Source: Paenalcaligenes suwonensis (GTDB taxonomy: Bacteria; Pseudomonadota; Gammaproteobacteria; Burkholderiales; Burkholderiaceae_B). Taken from it: 64,000 bases of DNA. Positions 17,942-26,551 of the stretch are shown here, one piece after another. Position numbers and translations under genes: made by a program. Position 1 is the first letter of the stretch. Each line of letters starts with the position of its first letter. A model generated the notes under the pieces. That model was not told the origin of the DNA and did no database searches. It worked only from the letters and a program-made list of their open reading frames with translations. The stretch spans positions 248,001 to 312,000 of the forward strand of contig NZ_JAANPV010000004.1 of the NCBI RefSeq assembly GCF_011290505.1, in the 5' to 3' direction.

Positions 17942-18421
17942 CTATGCTTGCAATGCGACGGCCGGCACATACATGCCCACACCCAGCACAGCATGTGTGG
18001 CAACGCTTTGCAAACGACTCGCCCAAGGTGCAGGCGTACGTGATGCAGCTATACCCGCACCAAATGCAGGCTGCATGACAAACCATGGCATCACTACGGT
18101 TGCTACCCCTACAATGATCGCGGGTAACCACGTGGGGTTGTGTAACCACGCCTCGCCGTACACACCCACCAATACAGCGGCAAATACGATGCCCGTGACG
18201 TAGTGAATGATCCACCCCAACGCCACTTCCCCGTTAACAGGAGCTGCTTTAGCAATGTGTGCGTGCGCAAAGCGCCCTTCGCGCCAATGCCCTACCCATC
18301 TACCCACCATGGCGTAATTCAAAGTGGGGAAACCCATCGCTTTTAAAATAAGTGTCCACACATCCATCACCAGTGTGGCCCCTATTCCTATGCCCAATAC
18401 GGCGACTATGTTGTTCATCAT
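17942..18421 (-). CDS. DUF2938 family membrane protein
   Basis: 159-residue membrane protein with four hydrophobic helices (about 3-25, 65-85, 95-115, 135-158), matching DUF2938 (DVWTLILKAMGFPTLNYAMVGRW near the N-terminus, then HWREGRFAH). Function unknown. Start is the second of two in-frame ATGs (18421), which has AAGGA 7 nt upstream; the ATG at 18427 is too close to it. It is divergent from a MerR regulator with a MerR-type promoter in between, and its former partner appears to be the MFS remnant just downstream. Confidence 0.85.
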   Translation of the reverse strand: MMNNIVAVLGIGIGATLVMDVWTLILKAMGFPTLNYAMVGRWVGHWREGRFAHAHIAKAAPVNGEVALGWIIHYVTGIVFAAVLVGVYGEAWLHNPTWLPAIIVGVATVVMPWFVMQPAFGAGIAASRTPAPWASRLQSVATHAVLGVGMYVPAVALQA

Positions 18422-18465
18422 GCCCATATCCTTTTTTGTGATTGATGAAGCCAGATTTTAAGAAT

Positions 18466-18496
18466 CGGATAGAAGTTCAAGTGAACTTTAAGTCAA
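18466..18496 (-). promoter_or_regulatory. MerR-type promoter with 19-bp spacer and dyad operator
   Basis: Reverse strand: -35 TTGACT (18496-18491), a 19-bp spacer, then -10 TATCCG (18471-18466). Centred in the spacer is the perfect dyad AAGTTCA-AG-TGAACTT (18473-18488). A stretched 19-bp spacer with a dyad between the boxes is the hallmark of promoters untwisted by MerR-family activators. It drives DUF2938 leftward; the MerR gene starts 11 bp beyond the -35. Confidence 0.75.
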
Positions 18497-18506
18497 GAGC
18501 TAAAGC

Positions 18507-18920
18507 ATGGATATTTCAGAAGTTGCACGACGCACTGGTGTGCCAGCGTCTACGCTGCGCTACTACGAACAAAAAGGGCTCATTCACACCACTAGCCCTG
18601 CCGGTACACGACGCCGATTTGCGCCTGAAGTATTGGATCAGCTAGCCTTGATTGCACTGGGGCAAGCCGGTGGTTTGTCGTTAGACGAGATACAAACTAT
18701 GCTGACGCCTGATGGCTCACCGCGCGTGGATAGCCAAGTGTTACTGAACAAAGCCGATGAAATTGATAGCACCATTAAACGACTGCAAGCCATGAGCGAC
18801 GGCTTACGCCATGCAGCAGATTGCCCTGCAGAAAGTCATGCCCAATGCCCTAAATTTCAACGGTTGCTGAAGGCAGCCGCCGCCACCCGTCTAAAACACA
18901 GCAGAATGACGCGCCCGTAA
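18507..18920 (+). CDS. MerR-family transcriptional regulator
   Basis: 137 residues. The N-terminal winged helix is canonical (MDISEVARRTGVPASTLRYYEQKGLI, then RRFAPEVLDQLALIALGQAGG). A dimerisation helix follows (about 85-110), and a short C-terminal tail has two cysteines (CPAESHAQC) that could bind a ligand, as in other small members. Divergent from the DUF2938 gene and likely acts at the dyad at 18473-18488. The inducer is unknown. Confidence 0.9.
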   Translation: MDISEVARRTGVPASTLRYYEQKGLIHTTSPAGTRRRFAPEVLDQLALIALGQAGGLSLDEIQTMLTPDGSPRVDSQVLLNKADEIDSTIKRLQAMSDGLRHAADCPAESHAQCPKFQRLLKAAAATRLKHSRMTRP

Positions 18921-18931
18921 TGCTATAGGCG

Positions 18932-18959
18932 AAAAAAATCCCCCTACAAGAGGGGGATT
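18932..18959 (-). terminator. Rho-independent terminator of rhlE (possibly bidirectional)
   Basis: AATCCCCCT (18937-18945) pairs perfectly with AGGGGGATT (18951-18959) around a 5-nt loop; on the reverse strand the stem is followed by a T-run (18938-18932). It lies between the convergent merR and rhlE genes. Confidence 0.85.
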
Positions 18960-18980
18960 CTTCATTCACGCAAGCGTGAA

Positions 18981-20396
18981 TTAACGCATACCGGCACCAG
19001 CGTGGTTAGCTGGACGTGGTTTACGATCGCCACGAGAGTTTGGACGTGCTGGACGGCCATTTGCACCTGCAGGTGCGTGACGGTCACCACGATCGCTACG
19101 ATCGCCACGTGCTGGGCGGTCGCCACCACGGGATGGACGGGTATCACCACGACCAGCCGATGCACCAGCAGCAGCGTTAGATCTACGTGGTTTACCAGAG
19201 AAACCACCTGGACGACGTGAGCTGGAACCTGGGCGTTTTTTCTTGGGTGACAGTTTTTTCACTGGTTCCAAACCAGGGATTTCTGCCACATCAATCGTTT
19301 GCTCAGTAAAGCGCTCGATACGACGCACTTTATGGTGTTCAGAATGTGTTGCCAGCGTGAAGGCTGCACCTTGTTGGCCCGCACGGCCAGTACGGCCAAT
19401 ACGGTGAGTGTAGTCTTCAGCTTGCATAGGTAAGTCGTAGTTGATGGCGTGGCTGATGCCTTTAACGTCAATACCACGAGCCGCTACGTCAGTCGCTACC
19501 AATACACGGATACCACCACGTTGCAACAGACCCAATGTGTGGTTACGTTGACGCTGGTTCATGTCACCGTGCAAAGAACGTGCTGCAAAACCTTCGTCAC
19601 GCAGATCATCCGCCAGCAATTCAGCACCACGTTTTGTGGCCGTGAACACAATAGCTTGGTTCATGTCAGCGTCGCGCAGCAGGTGATCCAACAAACGACG
19701 TTTGTGGGAATCATCATCCGCGTACAACAAGGTTTGCGTAATGTTTTCGTGACGGCTCTTATGACCAGACACTTCAATACGCTTAGGCTCGTTCAACATA
19801 TCTTTAGCCAAACGGCTTACTGTGTCTTCCAGCGTAGCGGAGAACAACAGTGTTTGACGTGTACGAGGAGTTTTTGCCACGATGGCATGGATGTCATCGA
19901 TGAAACCCATATCCAACATACGGTCAGCTTCGTCCAACACCAGTGTTTGCACGGTGTTCAGCTTAACGCGACCAGATTGCAGGTGGTCGATCAAACGACC
20001 AGGAGTTGCCACCAGCACGTCTACACGGCGGGACAAGGATTTGATCTGTGCGCCGTAAGGCATACCGCCTACAACAACAGCCACACGTAGATCACGCATA
20101 CCAGTACCCAGCAATTTCACGTTTTGTGCAACTTGCAGAGCCAGTTCGCGAGTGGGTGTCAGTACCAGAATGGAAACACCAGAATTTTTGGCAGGTGGGT
20201 TTTCCAACAAACGGTGCAGGGAAGGCAACATAAATGCTGCTGTTTTACCGCTACCAGTTTGTGCAGAAACCATTAAATCTGAACCTTCCAGCGCTGCAGG
20301 AATAGCTTGCAACTGTACAGGAGTAGGCTCAGTAAAGCCGGCCTTGTTCACCGCCGACAACAACGCGGGATGCAAGGCTAAAGTATCAAAAGACAT
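18981..20396 (-). CDS. rhlE: DEAD-box RNA helicase, RhlE type
   Basis: 471-residue ATP-dependent RNA helicase. Helicase core with Q motif (FTEPTPVQ), motif I AQTGSGKT, Ia PTRELALQV, II DEAD, III SAT, and VI HRIGRTGR, in order between about residues 20 and 350. The C-terminal tail (about 385-471) is basic and rich in Arg-Gly-Asp (RGD, RGDR, KPRPA), typical of RhlE tails that bind RNA or ribosome precursors. I start at the ATG at 20396 (MSFDTLALHP); 60 more in-frame codons upstream do not resemble the family and look like a leader. Involved in RNA remodelling or ribosome assembly by family knowledge. Confidence 0.93.
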   Translation of the reverse strand: MSFDTLALHPALLSAVNKAGFTEPTPVQLQAIPAALEGSDLMVSAQTGSGKTAAFMLPSLHRLLENPPAKNSGVSILVLTPTRELALQVAQNVKLLGTGMRDLRVAVVVGGMPYGAQIKSLSRRVDVLVATPGRLIDHLQSGRVKLNTVQTLVLDEADRMLDMGFIDDIHAIVAKTPRTRQTLLFSATLEDTVSRLAKDMLNEPKRIEVSGHKSRHENITQTLLYADDDSHKRRLLDHLLRDADMNQAIVFTATKRGAELLADDLRDEGFAARSLHGDMNQRQRNHTLGLLQRGGIRVLVATDVAARGIDVKGISHAINYDLPMQAEDYTHRIGRTGRAGQQGAAFTLATHSEHHKVRRIERFTEQTIDVAEIPGLEPVKKLSPKKKRPGSSSRRPGGFSGKPRRSNAAAGASAGRGDTRPSRGGDRPARGDRSDRGDRHAPAGANGRPARPNSRGDRKPRPANHAGAGMR

Positions 20397-20590
20397 GAAA
20401 ATCGTCGCTCTGAGGCGACCCACTATGCGCCAACCACTCACATAAGGCGGTGGCACGGGTTGATTGTAAACATCGTGCCGACCAATCAACCTGAAGAATT
20501 GCCGCTCAGTGTGCAAGCTATAGGGCGTGGGGTCAGAAAGCGATGAAAGATCGCCACCTACTACGCGGCGAATCAATTAGTATAACCCCT
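20397..20590 (-). promoter_or_regulatory. Structured leader of rhlE
   Basis: A promoter-like TATACT lies on the reverse strand close to 20580, giving a leader of about 180 nt. Within it, GGTTGATTG/CAATCAACC (20458-20466 and 20483-20491) form one stem, and GTCGC/GCGAC (20404-20408 and 20415-20419) forms a small stem ending about 8 nt from the ATG, over the only place a ribosome site could be. Autoregulation or temperature response is possible but not shown. Confidence 0.35.
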
Positions 20591-20678
20591 TATACCCCTA
20601 TACGCCTATTAAAACCTGTAGTCCACCCTTTTTTAGTCGTGTATTGACGCAGCGAGGACACACTTAAAAAGTACCTTT

Positions 20679-21647
20679 TTAACGGTGATCACGGCGCAAT
20701 AAGGTGCTTTTACCAAACAAACTTTGCAGTAAATCTACCACCAACTCAGCCGTTTGATTATGGCTATCCAACGCCGGATTCAGCTCTACCACATCCAAAG
20801 AGCGTAATAAGCCAGTGTCGGCAATCATCTCCATACACAACTGCGCTTCACGATAGCCCGGGCCACCACGCACAGTGGTGCCTGTGCCCGGCGCAATGCT
20901 TGGATCTAAAAAATCCACATCGAAGCTCACATGCAAATGGATAGAGTCTGCGTCAGGCCCATCTAGGCCACGCAATGCACGCTGCATCACTTCGCGCATG
21001 CCTAGTTCGTCAATGGCACGCATATCGTAGGCTTCGATTTGTAAGGAATCCAAGATGCGCTTTTCTTGATCGTCCACACTGCGCAAGCCAATTAAACATA
21101 ACTCTTCGGGGCGTACTGCCGGCGTATGACCTGCCAACGAGGTAAACGCCGTAGGACCTAAGCCGCATAAGCTGGCTACAGGAATGCCATGCACATTGCC
21201 ACTGGGTGAACTTTCTGGCGTGTTGCAGTCGGCATGAGCATCTAACCACAGCACTCGCAATGTTTTACCGTTATCACGACAATAGCGCGCCACAGCGCTG
21301 ATAGAACCCATCGCAAACGCGTGGTCACCCCCCATCATGATGGGCAACTCAGAAGCCTCTAAACTACGTAACACGGCATCGTGCACTCGCTGGTTCCACA
21401 GCAAAGTCGTCTCAAAATTACGTAACCCAGCGTGCTCTGGATCGCGCTCAGAGCGTAGATTTGGTGGGCCTGGCAAATTGCCAATGTCGGATACCTGCAG
21501 ACCCATCGTTTCTAGAGCAGGCTGCAAACCTGCCACGCGCAATGCGTCCGGCCCCATCGCCGCCCCCAACCTACCTGCGCCACTATCAGAGGGCACACCA
21601 ATCAGTTGCAGGGCTGTAGATAAGGATGAGTGATCGTGTGTATGCAT
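20679..21647 (-). CDS. Arginase
   Basis: 322-residue ureohydrolase that splits arginine to ornithine and urea. The Mn-binding blocks are all there: GGDHAFAMGS (about 106-115), DAHADCNTPESSPSGNVHG (about 136-155) and SFDVDFLDP (about 245-253), then ELNPALD near 290. The N-terminus (LIGVPSDSGAGRLGAAMGPDALR) is that of true arginase, and the Asn/Ser/Gly loop after DAHAD (NTPESSPSGNVHGIP) also favours arginase over agmatinase. It lies beside an Lrp regulator and ornithine cyclodeaminase, making a short arginine to proline route. Confidence 0.9.
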   Translation of the reverse strand: MHTHDHSSLSTALQLIGVPSDSGAGRLGAAMGPDALRVAGLQPALETMGLQVSDIGNLPGPPNLRSERDPEHAGLRNFETTLLWNQRVHDAVLRSLEASELPIMMGGDHAFAMGSISAVARYCRDNGKTLRVLWLDAHADCNTPESSPSGNVHGIPVASLCGLGPTAFTSLAGHTPAVRPEELCLIGLRSVDDQEKRILDSLQIEAYDMRAIDELGMREVMQRALRGLDGPDADSIHLHVSFDVDFLDPSIAPGTGTTVRGGPGYREAQLCMEMIADTGLLRSLDVVELNPALDSHNQTAELVVDLLQSLFGKSTLLRRDHR

Positions 21648-21768
21648 GGGCTTGCCTCGCTATTCAGTAACGCACAGTGTCGCCCGCTGTGTTTTCAATG
21701 TAAATGCATAAAAATATGCACAAAACGCCATAAATTTAGCAGTTTGCACAAGTAAATTTACCACTTTG

Positions 21769-22194
21769 CTAATTCAGCTTTAAGGTGTTTAAGTGAATGC
21801 TGGTTTCTGTCGCTGAAATACCTTTAATAAGACGTATACGCCCCAACACATCACCCAGTTCATTCAAATCTGACACTGACAGCTCAGCCAACAAGTCCCA
21901 CCGTCCATTGGTATCGTGCAATGCCACAATCGCGGTTTCCCCCGTCAGCAATTGAATAATACGTGGGGTTTCATGGCCTTCTACCGCAATGCTAATCCAC
22001 GCCACAATGCGCTCGGGCTGCGAATCGGGACGCACTCTTACCGAATACCCCAAGATCACCCCATCACGTTCTAGTTTGGTGATGCGGTTGCTTATGGTGC
22101 CTCGCGAGACATCCAGTTTCTTTGCCAACGTGGCCACAGAAAGCCGTGCATCGGCACGCAGTAAAGCCAAGATTTTTCGGTCCAAGTCATCCAT
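21769..22194 (-). CDS. Lrp/AsnC-family regulator
   Basis: 141 residues: helix-turn-helix at about 4-50 (DDLDRKILALLRADARLSVATLAKKLDVSRGTISNRITKLERDGVI) followed by the RAM ligand-binding domain (about 65-140). It is divergent from ornithine cyclodeaminase and upstream of arginase in the same direction, so it likely senses arginine or ornithine and controls both. A shared CACTTTGCTA motif sits in front of each of these genes. Confidence 0.9.
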   Translation of the reverse strand: MDDLDRKILALLRADARLSVATLAKKLDVSRGTISNRITKLERDGVILGYSVRVRPDSQPERIVAWISIAVEGHETPRIIQLLTGETAIVALHDTNGRWDLLAELSVSDLNELGDVLGRIRLIKGISATETSIHLNTLKLN

Positions 22195-22324
22195 ATTCTG
22201 TCTCTTCGCTAATTTTGTCTGTCACTTTGCTAGAAATATAGCGTTTTTTATAAAAAATTGCCGCTATGAATTAAGCAGCCGTTTTTCAATAATGGATAAA
22301 ACAGCAATCACAACGGAGCCAAAC

Positions 22325-23362
22325 ATGACTATTCTCTTACGCCCACACGACATACGACATATTGTTCAGCAGGTGGGTTTGCCTGCCGTGTTGGGGAAAT
22401 TGGAATCCTGCTTACGCGATGACTTTCTGCGTTGGGAGGAGTTTGATAAAACCGCCCGCGTCGCCACCCACTCATCCGTAGGGGTCATTGAATTAATGCC
22501 CGTTGCCGATGATTCGCTGTATGCCTTCAAGTATGTGAATGGTCACCCTGGCAACCCTAAACTAGGCTTACCAACCGTCATGGCATTTGGTGCGCTGGCT
22601 GAAGTGCTAACTGGTCGCCCCATCGTACTCAGTGAACTCACGCTGACGACGGCACTGCGTACAGCCGCTACCTCGGTCTTAGCAGCACGAACCTTGGCAC
22701 GCCCCAACTCACGCACCATGGCCCTAATTGGCAATGGCTCGCAAAGTGAGTTCCAAGCACTGGCCTTCCACTATTTACTGGGTATTGATGAGCTACGTTT
22801 GTACGATGTAGACCCCGCCGCCTCGCAAAAGTTGGTGCAAAACTTAGCCTCTATTTCAGGGCTACGCACCACGGTATGCAACAGCACAGCCGACGCTGTT
22901 AAGGGTGCTGATATTGTCACCACCGTCACAGCCGATAAAACCAACGCCATTATTCTGGAACAGCATATGCTGGAACCCGGCATGCACATTAATGCCGTAG
23001 GTGGCGACTGTCCCGGCAAAACCGAGCTATCTACCGACGTTTTACTACGTGCTACCACCTTTGTGGAGTTTGAGGAGCAATCACGCATTGAAGGCGAGAT
23101 TCAGCATATGCCAGCTGACTACCCTGTAAAACTGCTGTGGAAAGTGCTAGCGGGAGAGGAAACAGGCCGCCAAAGCGATGACGAAATCACCGTATTTGAT
23201 TCGGTAGGTTTTGCGTTGGAAGACTATTCCGCCCTGCGTCTGATGCAGGAATACGCACAGCAACACGGTTTGGGCCAAACCATTGCGCTCATGCCCGATT
23301 TGCAAAACCCTAAAAATCTCTATGGAGAATTGCTAGGCAGCGTAGAAAAACAACCGGTTTAA
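22325..23362 (+). CDS. Ornithine cyclodeaminase
   Basis: 345 residues, the usual length. It turns L-ornithine into L-proline and ammonia using NAD. Signatures include ARVATHSSVGVIELMPVADDS with its catalytic region (about 45-65), the dinucleotide-binding ALIGNGSQSEFQALAF (about 138-153), AVGGDCPGKTEL with the conserved Asp (about 225-236) and DEITVFDSVGFALEDYSAL. I start at the ATG at 22325, 8 nt after GGAG; a longer open frame reaches into the divergent lrp gene and is not used. With arginase it gives arginine to ornithine to proline. Confidence 0.92.
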   Translation: MTILLRPHDIRHIVQQVGLPAVLGKLESCLRDDFLRWEEFDKTARVATHSSVGVIELMPVADDSLYAFKYVNGHPGNPKLGLPTVMAFGALAEVLTGRPIVLSELTLTTALRTAATSVLAARTLARPNSRTMALIGNGSQSEFQALAFHYLLGIDELRLYDVDPAASQKLVQNLASISGLRTTVCNSTADAVKGADIVTTVTADKTNAIILEQHMLEPGMHINAVGGDCPGKTELSTDVLLRATTFVEFEEQSRIEGEIQHMPADYPVKLLWKVLAGEETGRQSDDEITVFDSVGFALEDYSALRLMQEYAQQHGLGQTIALMPDLQNPKNLYGELLGSVEKQPV

Positions 23363-23373
23363 CGTGGGCAGGC

Positions 23374-23412
23374 AAGAGTGGCACGGCATTGCGCGGCATG
23401 CCACTCTTTTAC
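23374..23412. terminator. Terminator between convergent ocd and TPP-enzyme genes
   Basis: AAGAGTGGCA (23374-23383) pairs with TGCCACTCTT (23399-23408) with a T-run at 23407-23410 on the + strand; an A-containing left flank could serve the opposite direction weakly. Confidence 0.7.
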
Positions 23413-23419
23413 TCACGAA

Positions 23420-25060
23420 TTAGTACAGCTTTTTCTGCGGTGGGCCCGCAAAGTTTAGTGGCCCAATGCTGTGCATATCTACTTCTACAACAGATGGCCC
23501 TTGGTGTGCCACAGCCTGCTGCATCACCGTCTTGAACTCGTCCAAGGAAGACACTAAGTAGCTTGGGCAACCCATTGCGCACCCTACATCACGGTAGCTA
23601 GGGGTATGCAGTTGGTTGTAATACTGTCGGTCATCAAAATAACGCTTTTGAATACCACGCATCACGCCGTAACCGCCATCATTCATCACCAGCAAGATGA
23701 GGTTGCTTTGCTCTTGCACCATGGTGGCCATTTCGCCAATGCCCAGCATTAAGCCACCATCCCCCACCAGCGCGACCACTTTTTTGTCGGGATTCGCTTT
23801 GGCAGTACCAATGGCATGCGCCAGCCCCAAGCCTATCGCCCCCGCTAAGGAATGGATGTTGCGCAATGGCGCTTCTACGGGGAACAAACGGCTACCCCAT
23901 GTGCTACCCGACATGGTGATATCACGCACCAAAATACCATCCTCAGGCAACGCATCACGTAAGGCAAAACACAGCTCTGCATACGGTCCCAATTGCTCTG
24001 CCAGTTGCGCCACAGCCGAAGACCGTGCTTGGGCAATCGCGGCATCGTAGTCAGCATCCACAAAGCTATGGCCGTGCAGGTCAGACACCAACGCCGACAA
24101 CGCCTCATTCGCATCGGCACACACGAATTGGCCTATGGCGTAATTACGTTGCTGTGCAGCGGGATTCGCATCTATCTGTATGGTGTTTTCGGGGAAGCGG
24201 ATGGAATAGGTTTTGGTTTCATTGCTACGCAAGCGTGAACCTACTACCAACACCACATCGGCTTCTGCCAACAGCGTTTCTACGTCGGCAGCATTGTGAA
24301 ACGCCCCCAAACTGCGTGGATGACTATCTGGCAGGACCCCACGAGCATGCGTAGACGACACCACCGGAATACCCATATCTGCCAACTGGCGCACGGCATC
24401 ACCTGCTTGCAGGGTACCACCTCCTATCCACAACATAGGACGTTTGGCGGCTTTCAACGCGGTTACCAAACGGGTTCTATCTTTGTCTTGCAACGCAGGT
24501 AACTGCAGTGGAGCAACCGGCTCTAACGACACTGGCCATGCGATTTTTGCAGCCTGCACATCAATGGGGATTTCCACACTGACGGGCCCCATAGGCACAG
24601 TCGTTGCTACACGTATGGCTTCTTGAATCATGCCTACTGCATTGTCTGGGCTACTAATGCGATACGCTGCTTTGCTAGATGCACGCAAAAAACCTAATTG
24701 GTCTTTGGCTTCGTGGATAAAGCTGGCATCTCTATCCAAGTACTCACGCTCTACTTGCCCCGTCAAATGCAATACGGGGCTTGCCGCGTTATAGGCTTCG
24801 ATTAACGAGCCCACCGCATTACCCGCCCCTGCACCCGTACTGGTTAAGGCGACGCCCAAACCTGTAAAACGTGACTCGGCATCGGCCATGGTGACGCTAC
24901 CCGCTTCACCCCTCGCGCACACAAACTGCACGGTGTCACGACGGCCCAGTGCATCGGCAATGGGTAGGTTATGAATGGAAATCACGCCATATACATTGCG
25001 TACCTGATGTATCTCTAACACACGGGCAATGGCTTCACCCACGGTAATGGTTTCTGTCAT
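23420..25060 (-). CDS. Thiamine-diphosphate-dependent enzyme, 2-oxoacid decarboxylase/acetolactate synthase-like
   Basis: 546 residues with the three-domain fold of the POX/ALS/benzoylformate decarboxylase family. The catalytic Glu lies in ARGEAGSVTMAD (about residues 46-57), the central domain runs about 190-320, and the ThDP motif is GDGG...N (GDGGLMLGIGEM then VMNDGGYGV) near 430-460. The start at 25060 (MTETITVGEAI) has GAGAGAAG close by; an ATG at 25075 overlapping the aldehyde dehydrogenase stop is the alternative. It is the last gene of a ten-gene run. A decarboxylase making an aldehyde for the upstream dehydrogenase is a sensible role; the substrate is unknown. Confidence 0.82.
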   Translation of the reverse strand: MTETITVGEAIARVLEIHQVRNVYGVISIHNLPIADALGRRDTVQFVCARGEAGSVTMADAESRFTGLGVALTSTGAGAGNAVGSLIEAYNAASPVLHLTGQVEREYLDRDASFIHEAKDQLGFLRASSKAAYRISSPDNAVGMIQEAIRVATTVPMGPVSVEIPIDVQAAKIAWPVSLEPVAPLQLPALQDKDRTRLVTALKAAKRPMLWIGGGTLQAGDAVRQLADMGIPVVSSTHARGVLPDSHPRSLGAFHNAADVETLLAEADVVLVVGSRLRSNETKTYSIRFPENTIQIDANPAAQQRNYAIGQFVCADANEALSALVSDLHGHSFVDADYDAAIAQARSSAVAQLAEQLGPYAELCFALRDALPEDGILVRDITMSGSTWGSRLFPVEAPLRNIHSLAGAIGLGLAHAIGTAKANPDKKVVALVGDGGLMLGIGEMATMVQEQSNLILLVMNDGGYGVMRGIQKRYFDDRQYYNQLHTPSYRDVGCAMGCPSYLVSSLDEFKTVMQQAVAHQGPSVVEVDMHSIGPLNFAGPPQKKLY

Positions 25061-25071
25061 TTCTACTTCTC

Positions 25072-26538
25072 TCATCCTTCGCACCACGGATCAGGCTGTG
25101 AACTCAGCCCCATATAAATACTTTTTTGCTGCATGTACGACAAAATGCTCAGTCGGCCTTTTTCTCTACCCACGCCACTTTCTTTGAACCCACCAAATGG
25201 GGTGGAAATAGAAAACTTCTTATAGGTGTTAATCCACACCGTACCTACGTCTAGCGCTCTCGCCAGTTGCCACGCCTTACGGTAGTTTTCAGTCCAGATG
25301 CCTGCCGCTAACCCATACACGCTGTCGTTTGCCTGCAGCAATAAATCGTGTTCATCTTCAAAAGGCAGCGCCACCAATACCGGGCCAAAGATCTCTTCTT
25401 GGCACACGCTGGCGTGGTTGTTCAACCCCGCAATAATGGTGGGTGCATAGTACGTACCTTGAGCTAGCTCACCTTCTGTCAGCCTATGGCCACCCGTTAG
25501 AATCTGTCCGCCCTCTGCCTCGGCTTGCCGCACGTAAGCGTCCACAGAATTCAGGTGTTTTTCATCAATCAATGGACCCACTTGCGTACTGGCATCTTCA
25601 GGGTGCCCTACACGCAAGGCTTGTGTCTTCGCCACCAAACGCTGCATAAAGTCGTCGTAAACACTGCTGTGTACAAACAAGCGTGCACCCGCAATACAGG
25701 CTTGCCCAGACGAACTAAAAATACCGTAAATCACGCCATTCACGGCCAAATCCAAATCGGCATCGGCCAGCACGATGGTGGGCGATTTGCCGCCCAACTC
25801 TAGCGACGTACCAATCAACCGTTCTGCTGCCGTGTGCGCCAATTGACGACCTGTACTGGTGCCGCCGGTGAACGAGATTTTCTTCACTAATGGGTGCTGC
25901 ACAATGGCATTGCCCACAACAGAACCTTTGCCTGGTAACACACTGAGCAAACCACGTGGTAAACCAGCCTCTTCAAACAGACGAGCCAGCTCTAACGCAA
26001 TTAATGATGTGGCTTCAGCCGGTTTAAGAATCACAGCATTACCCGCAGCTAACGCTGGCGCTAGCTTTTGCACTTCAGACGCAATAGGCGAGTTCCACGG
26101 TGTAATCGCCGCCACTACCCCTAAAGGTTCGTGCACGCTCATGGTCAACCACTCGCGGGATCGTGCATTGGTCAGTTCGGTATCCAGCGTTTCCAAACAC
26201 GCGGCGGTATAACGCGCGGTAGACGCGGCACTCATCACTAAGCCACGGGTTTCTGCCAGCGGTTTGCCGTTATCGCGTGTTTGCAATGCCGCCAGTTCAG
26301 TAGCGTTTTTTTCGATGAGTTCGGCTACTTTGTACAGCACTCGGGCACGTTCCACCGGCAAGCTATTGCGCCATGATGGGTCTTGCCATGCCTGATGTGC
26401 GGCTTGTATGGCCTCTTCCACATCGTCTGTACTGGCAGTAGAAAACTCGGCATTCACACTGCCATCTGCGGGGAAAATGCTGCGCGCAGCCGGCCCCCGG
26501 CCTTGCCGCCATTGGCCGGCCAAAAATAATGCTTTCAT
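25072..26538 (-). CDS. Aldehyde dehydrogenase
   Basis: 488-residue NAD(P)-dependent aldehyde dehydrogenase: LGVVAAITPWNSPIASEVQKLAPALAAGN (about 140-168), SFTGGTSTG, the base Glu in LELGGKSP (about 252), the nucleophile in SSSGQACIAGARLF (about 286), and TPFGGFKESGVGRE near the C-terminus. Has GGAG before its ATG. Closest in form to betaine-aldehyde/semialdehyde types. It lies between the aspartate-dehydrogenase-like gene (13 bp) and the TPP enzyme, so it probably oxidises an aldehyde made in the same pathway. Confidence 0.85.
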   Translation of the reverse strand: MKALFLAGQWRQGRGPAARSIFPADGSVNAEFSTASTDDVEEAIQAAHQAWQDPSWRNSLPVERARVLYKVAELIEKNATELAALQTRDNGKPLAETRGLVMSAASTARYTAACLETLDTELTNARSREWLTMSVHEPLGVVAAITPWNSPIASEVQKLAPALAAGNAVILKPAEATSLIALELARLFEEAGLPRGLLSVLPGKGSVVGNAIVQHPLVKKISFTGGTSTGRQLAHTAAERLIGTSLELGGKSPTIVLADADLDLAVNGVIYGIFSSSGQACIAGARLFVHSSVYDDFMQRLVAKTQALRVGHPEDASTQVGPLIDEKHLNSVDAYVRQAEAEGGQILTGGHRLTEGELAQGTYYAPTIIAGLNNHASVCQEEIFGPVLVALPFEDEHDLLLQANDSVYGLAAGIWTENYRKAWQLARALDVGTVWINTYKKFSISTPFGGFKESGVGREKGRLSILSYMQQKSIYMGLSSQPDPWCEG

Positions 26539-26551
26539 GTTTATTCTCCGC

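Noticed and set aside
17787-18215. 142-codon reverse frame covering the MFS remnant and part of DUF2938
   Set aside because: Its first 105 residues overlap DUF2938 in another frame and are Cys/Arg-rich nonsense; only the last 35 or so residues are MFS-like, and these belong to the separate remnant.
18981-19240. Repeated RGD-type sequence resembling a repeat array
   Set aside because: The repeats are irregular and encode the Arg-Gly-rich tail of RhlE; there are no constant repeats and spacers as in CRISPR.
20397-20576. N-terminal extension of RhlE
   Set aside because: The residues are not helicase-like; the family start MSFDTLALHP is at 20396.
21989-22324. N-terminal extension of ornithine cyclodeaminase
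   Set aside because: The extension runs antisense to lrp and does not resemble the family; a GGAG-supported ATG at 22325 gives normal length.
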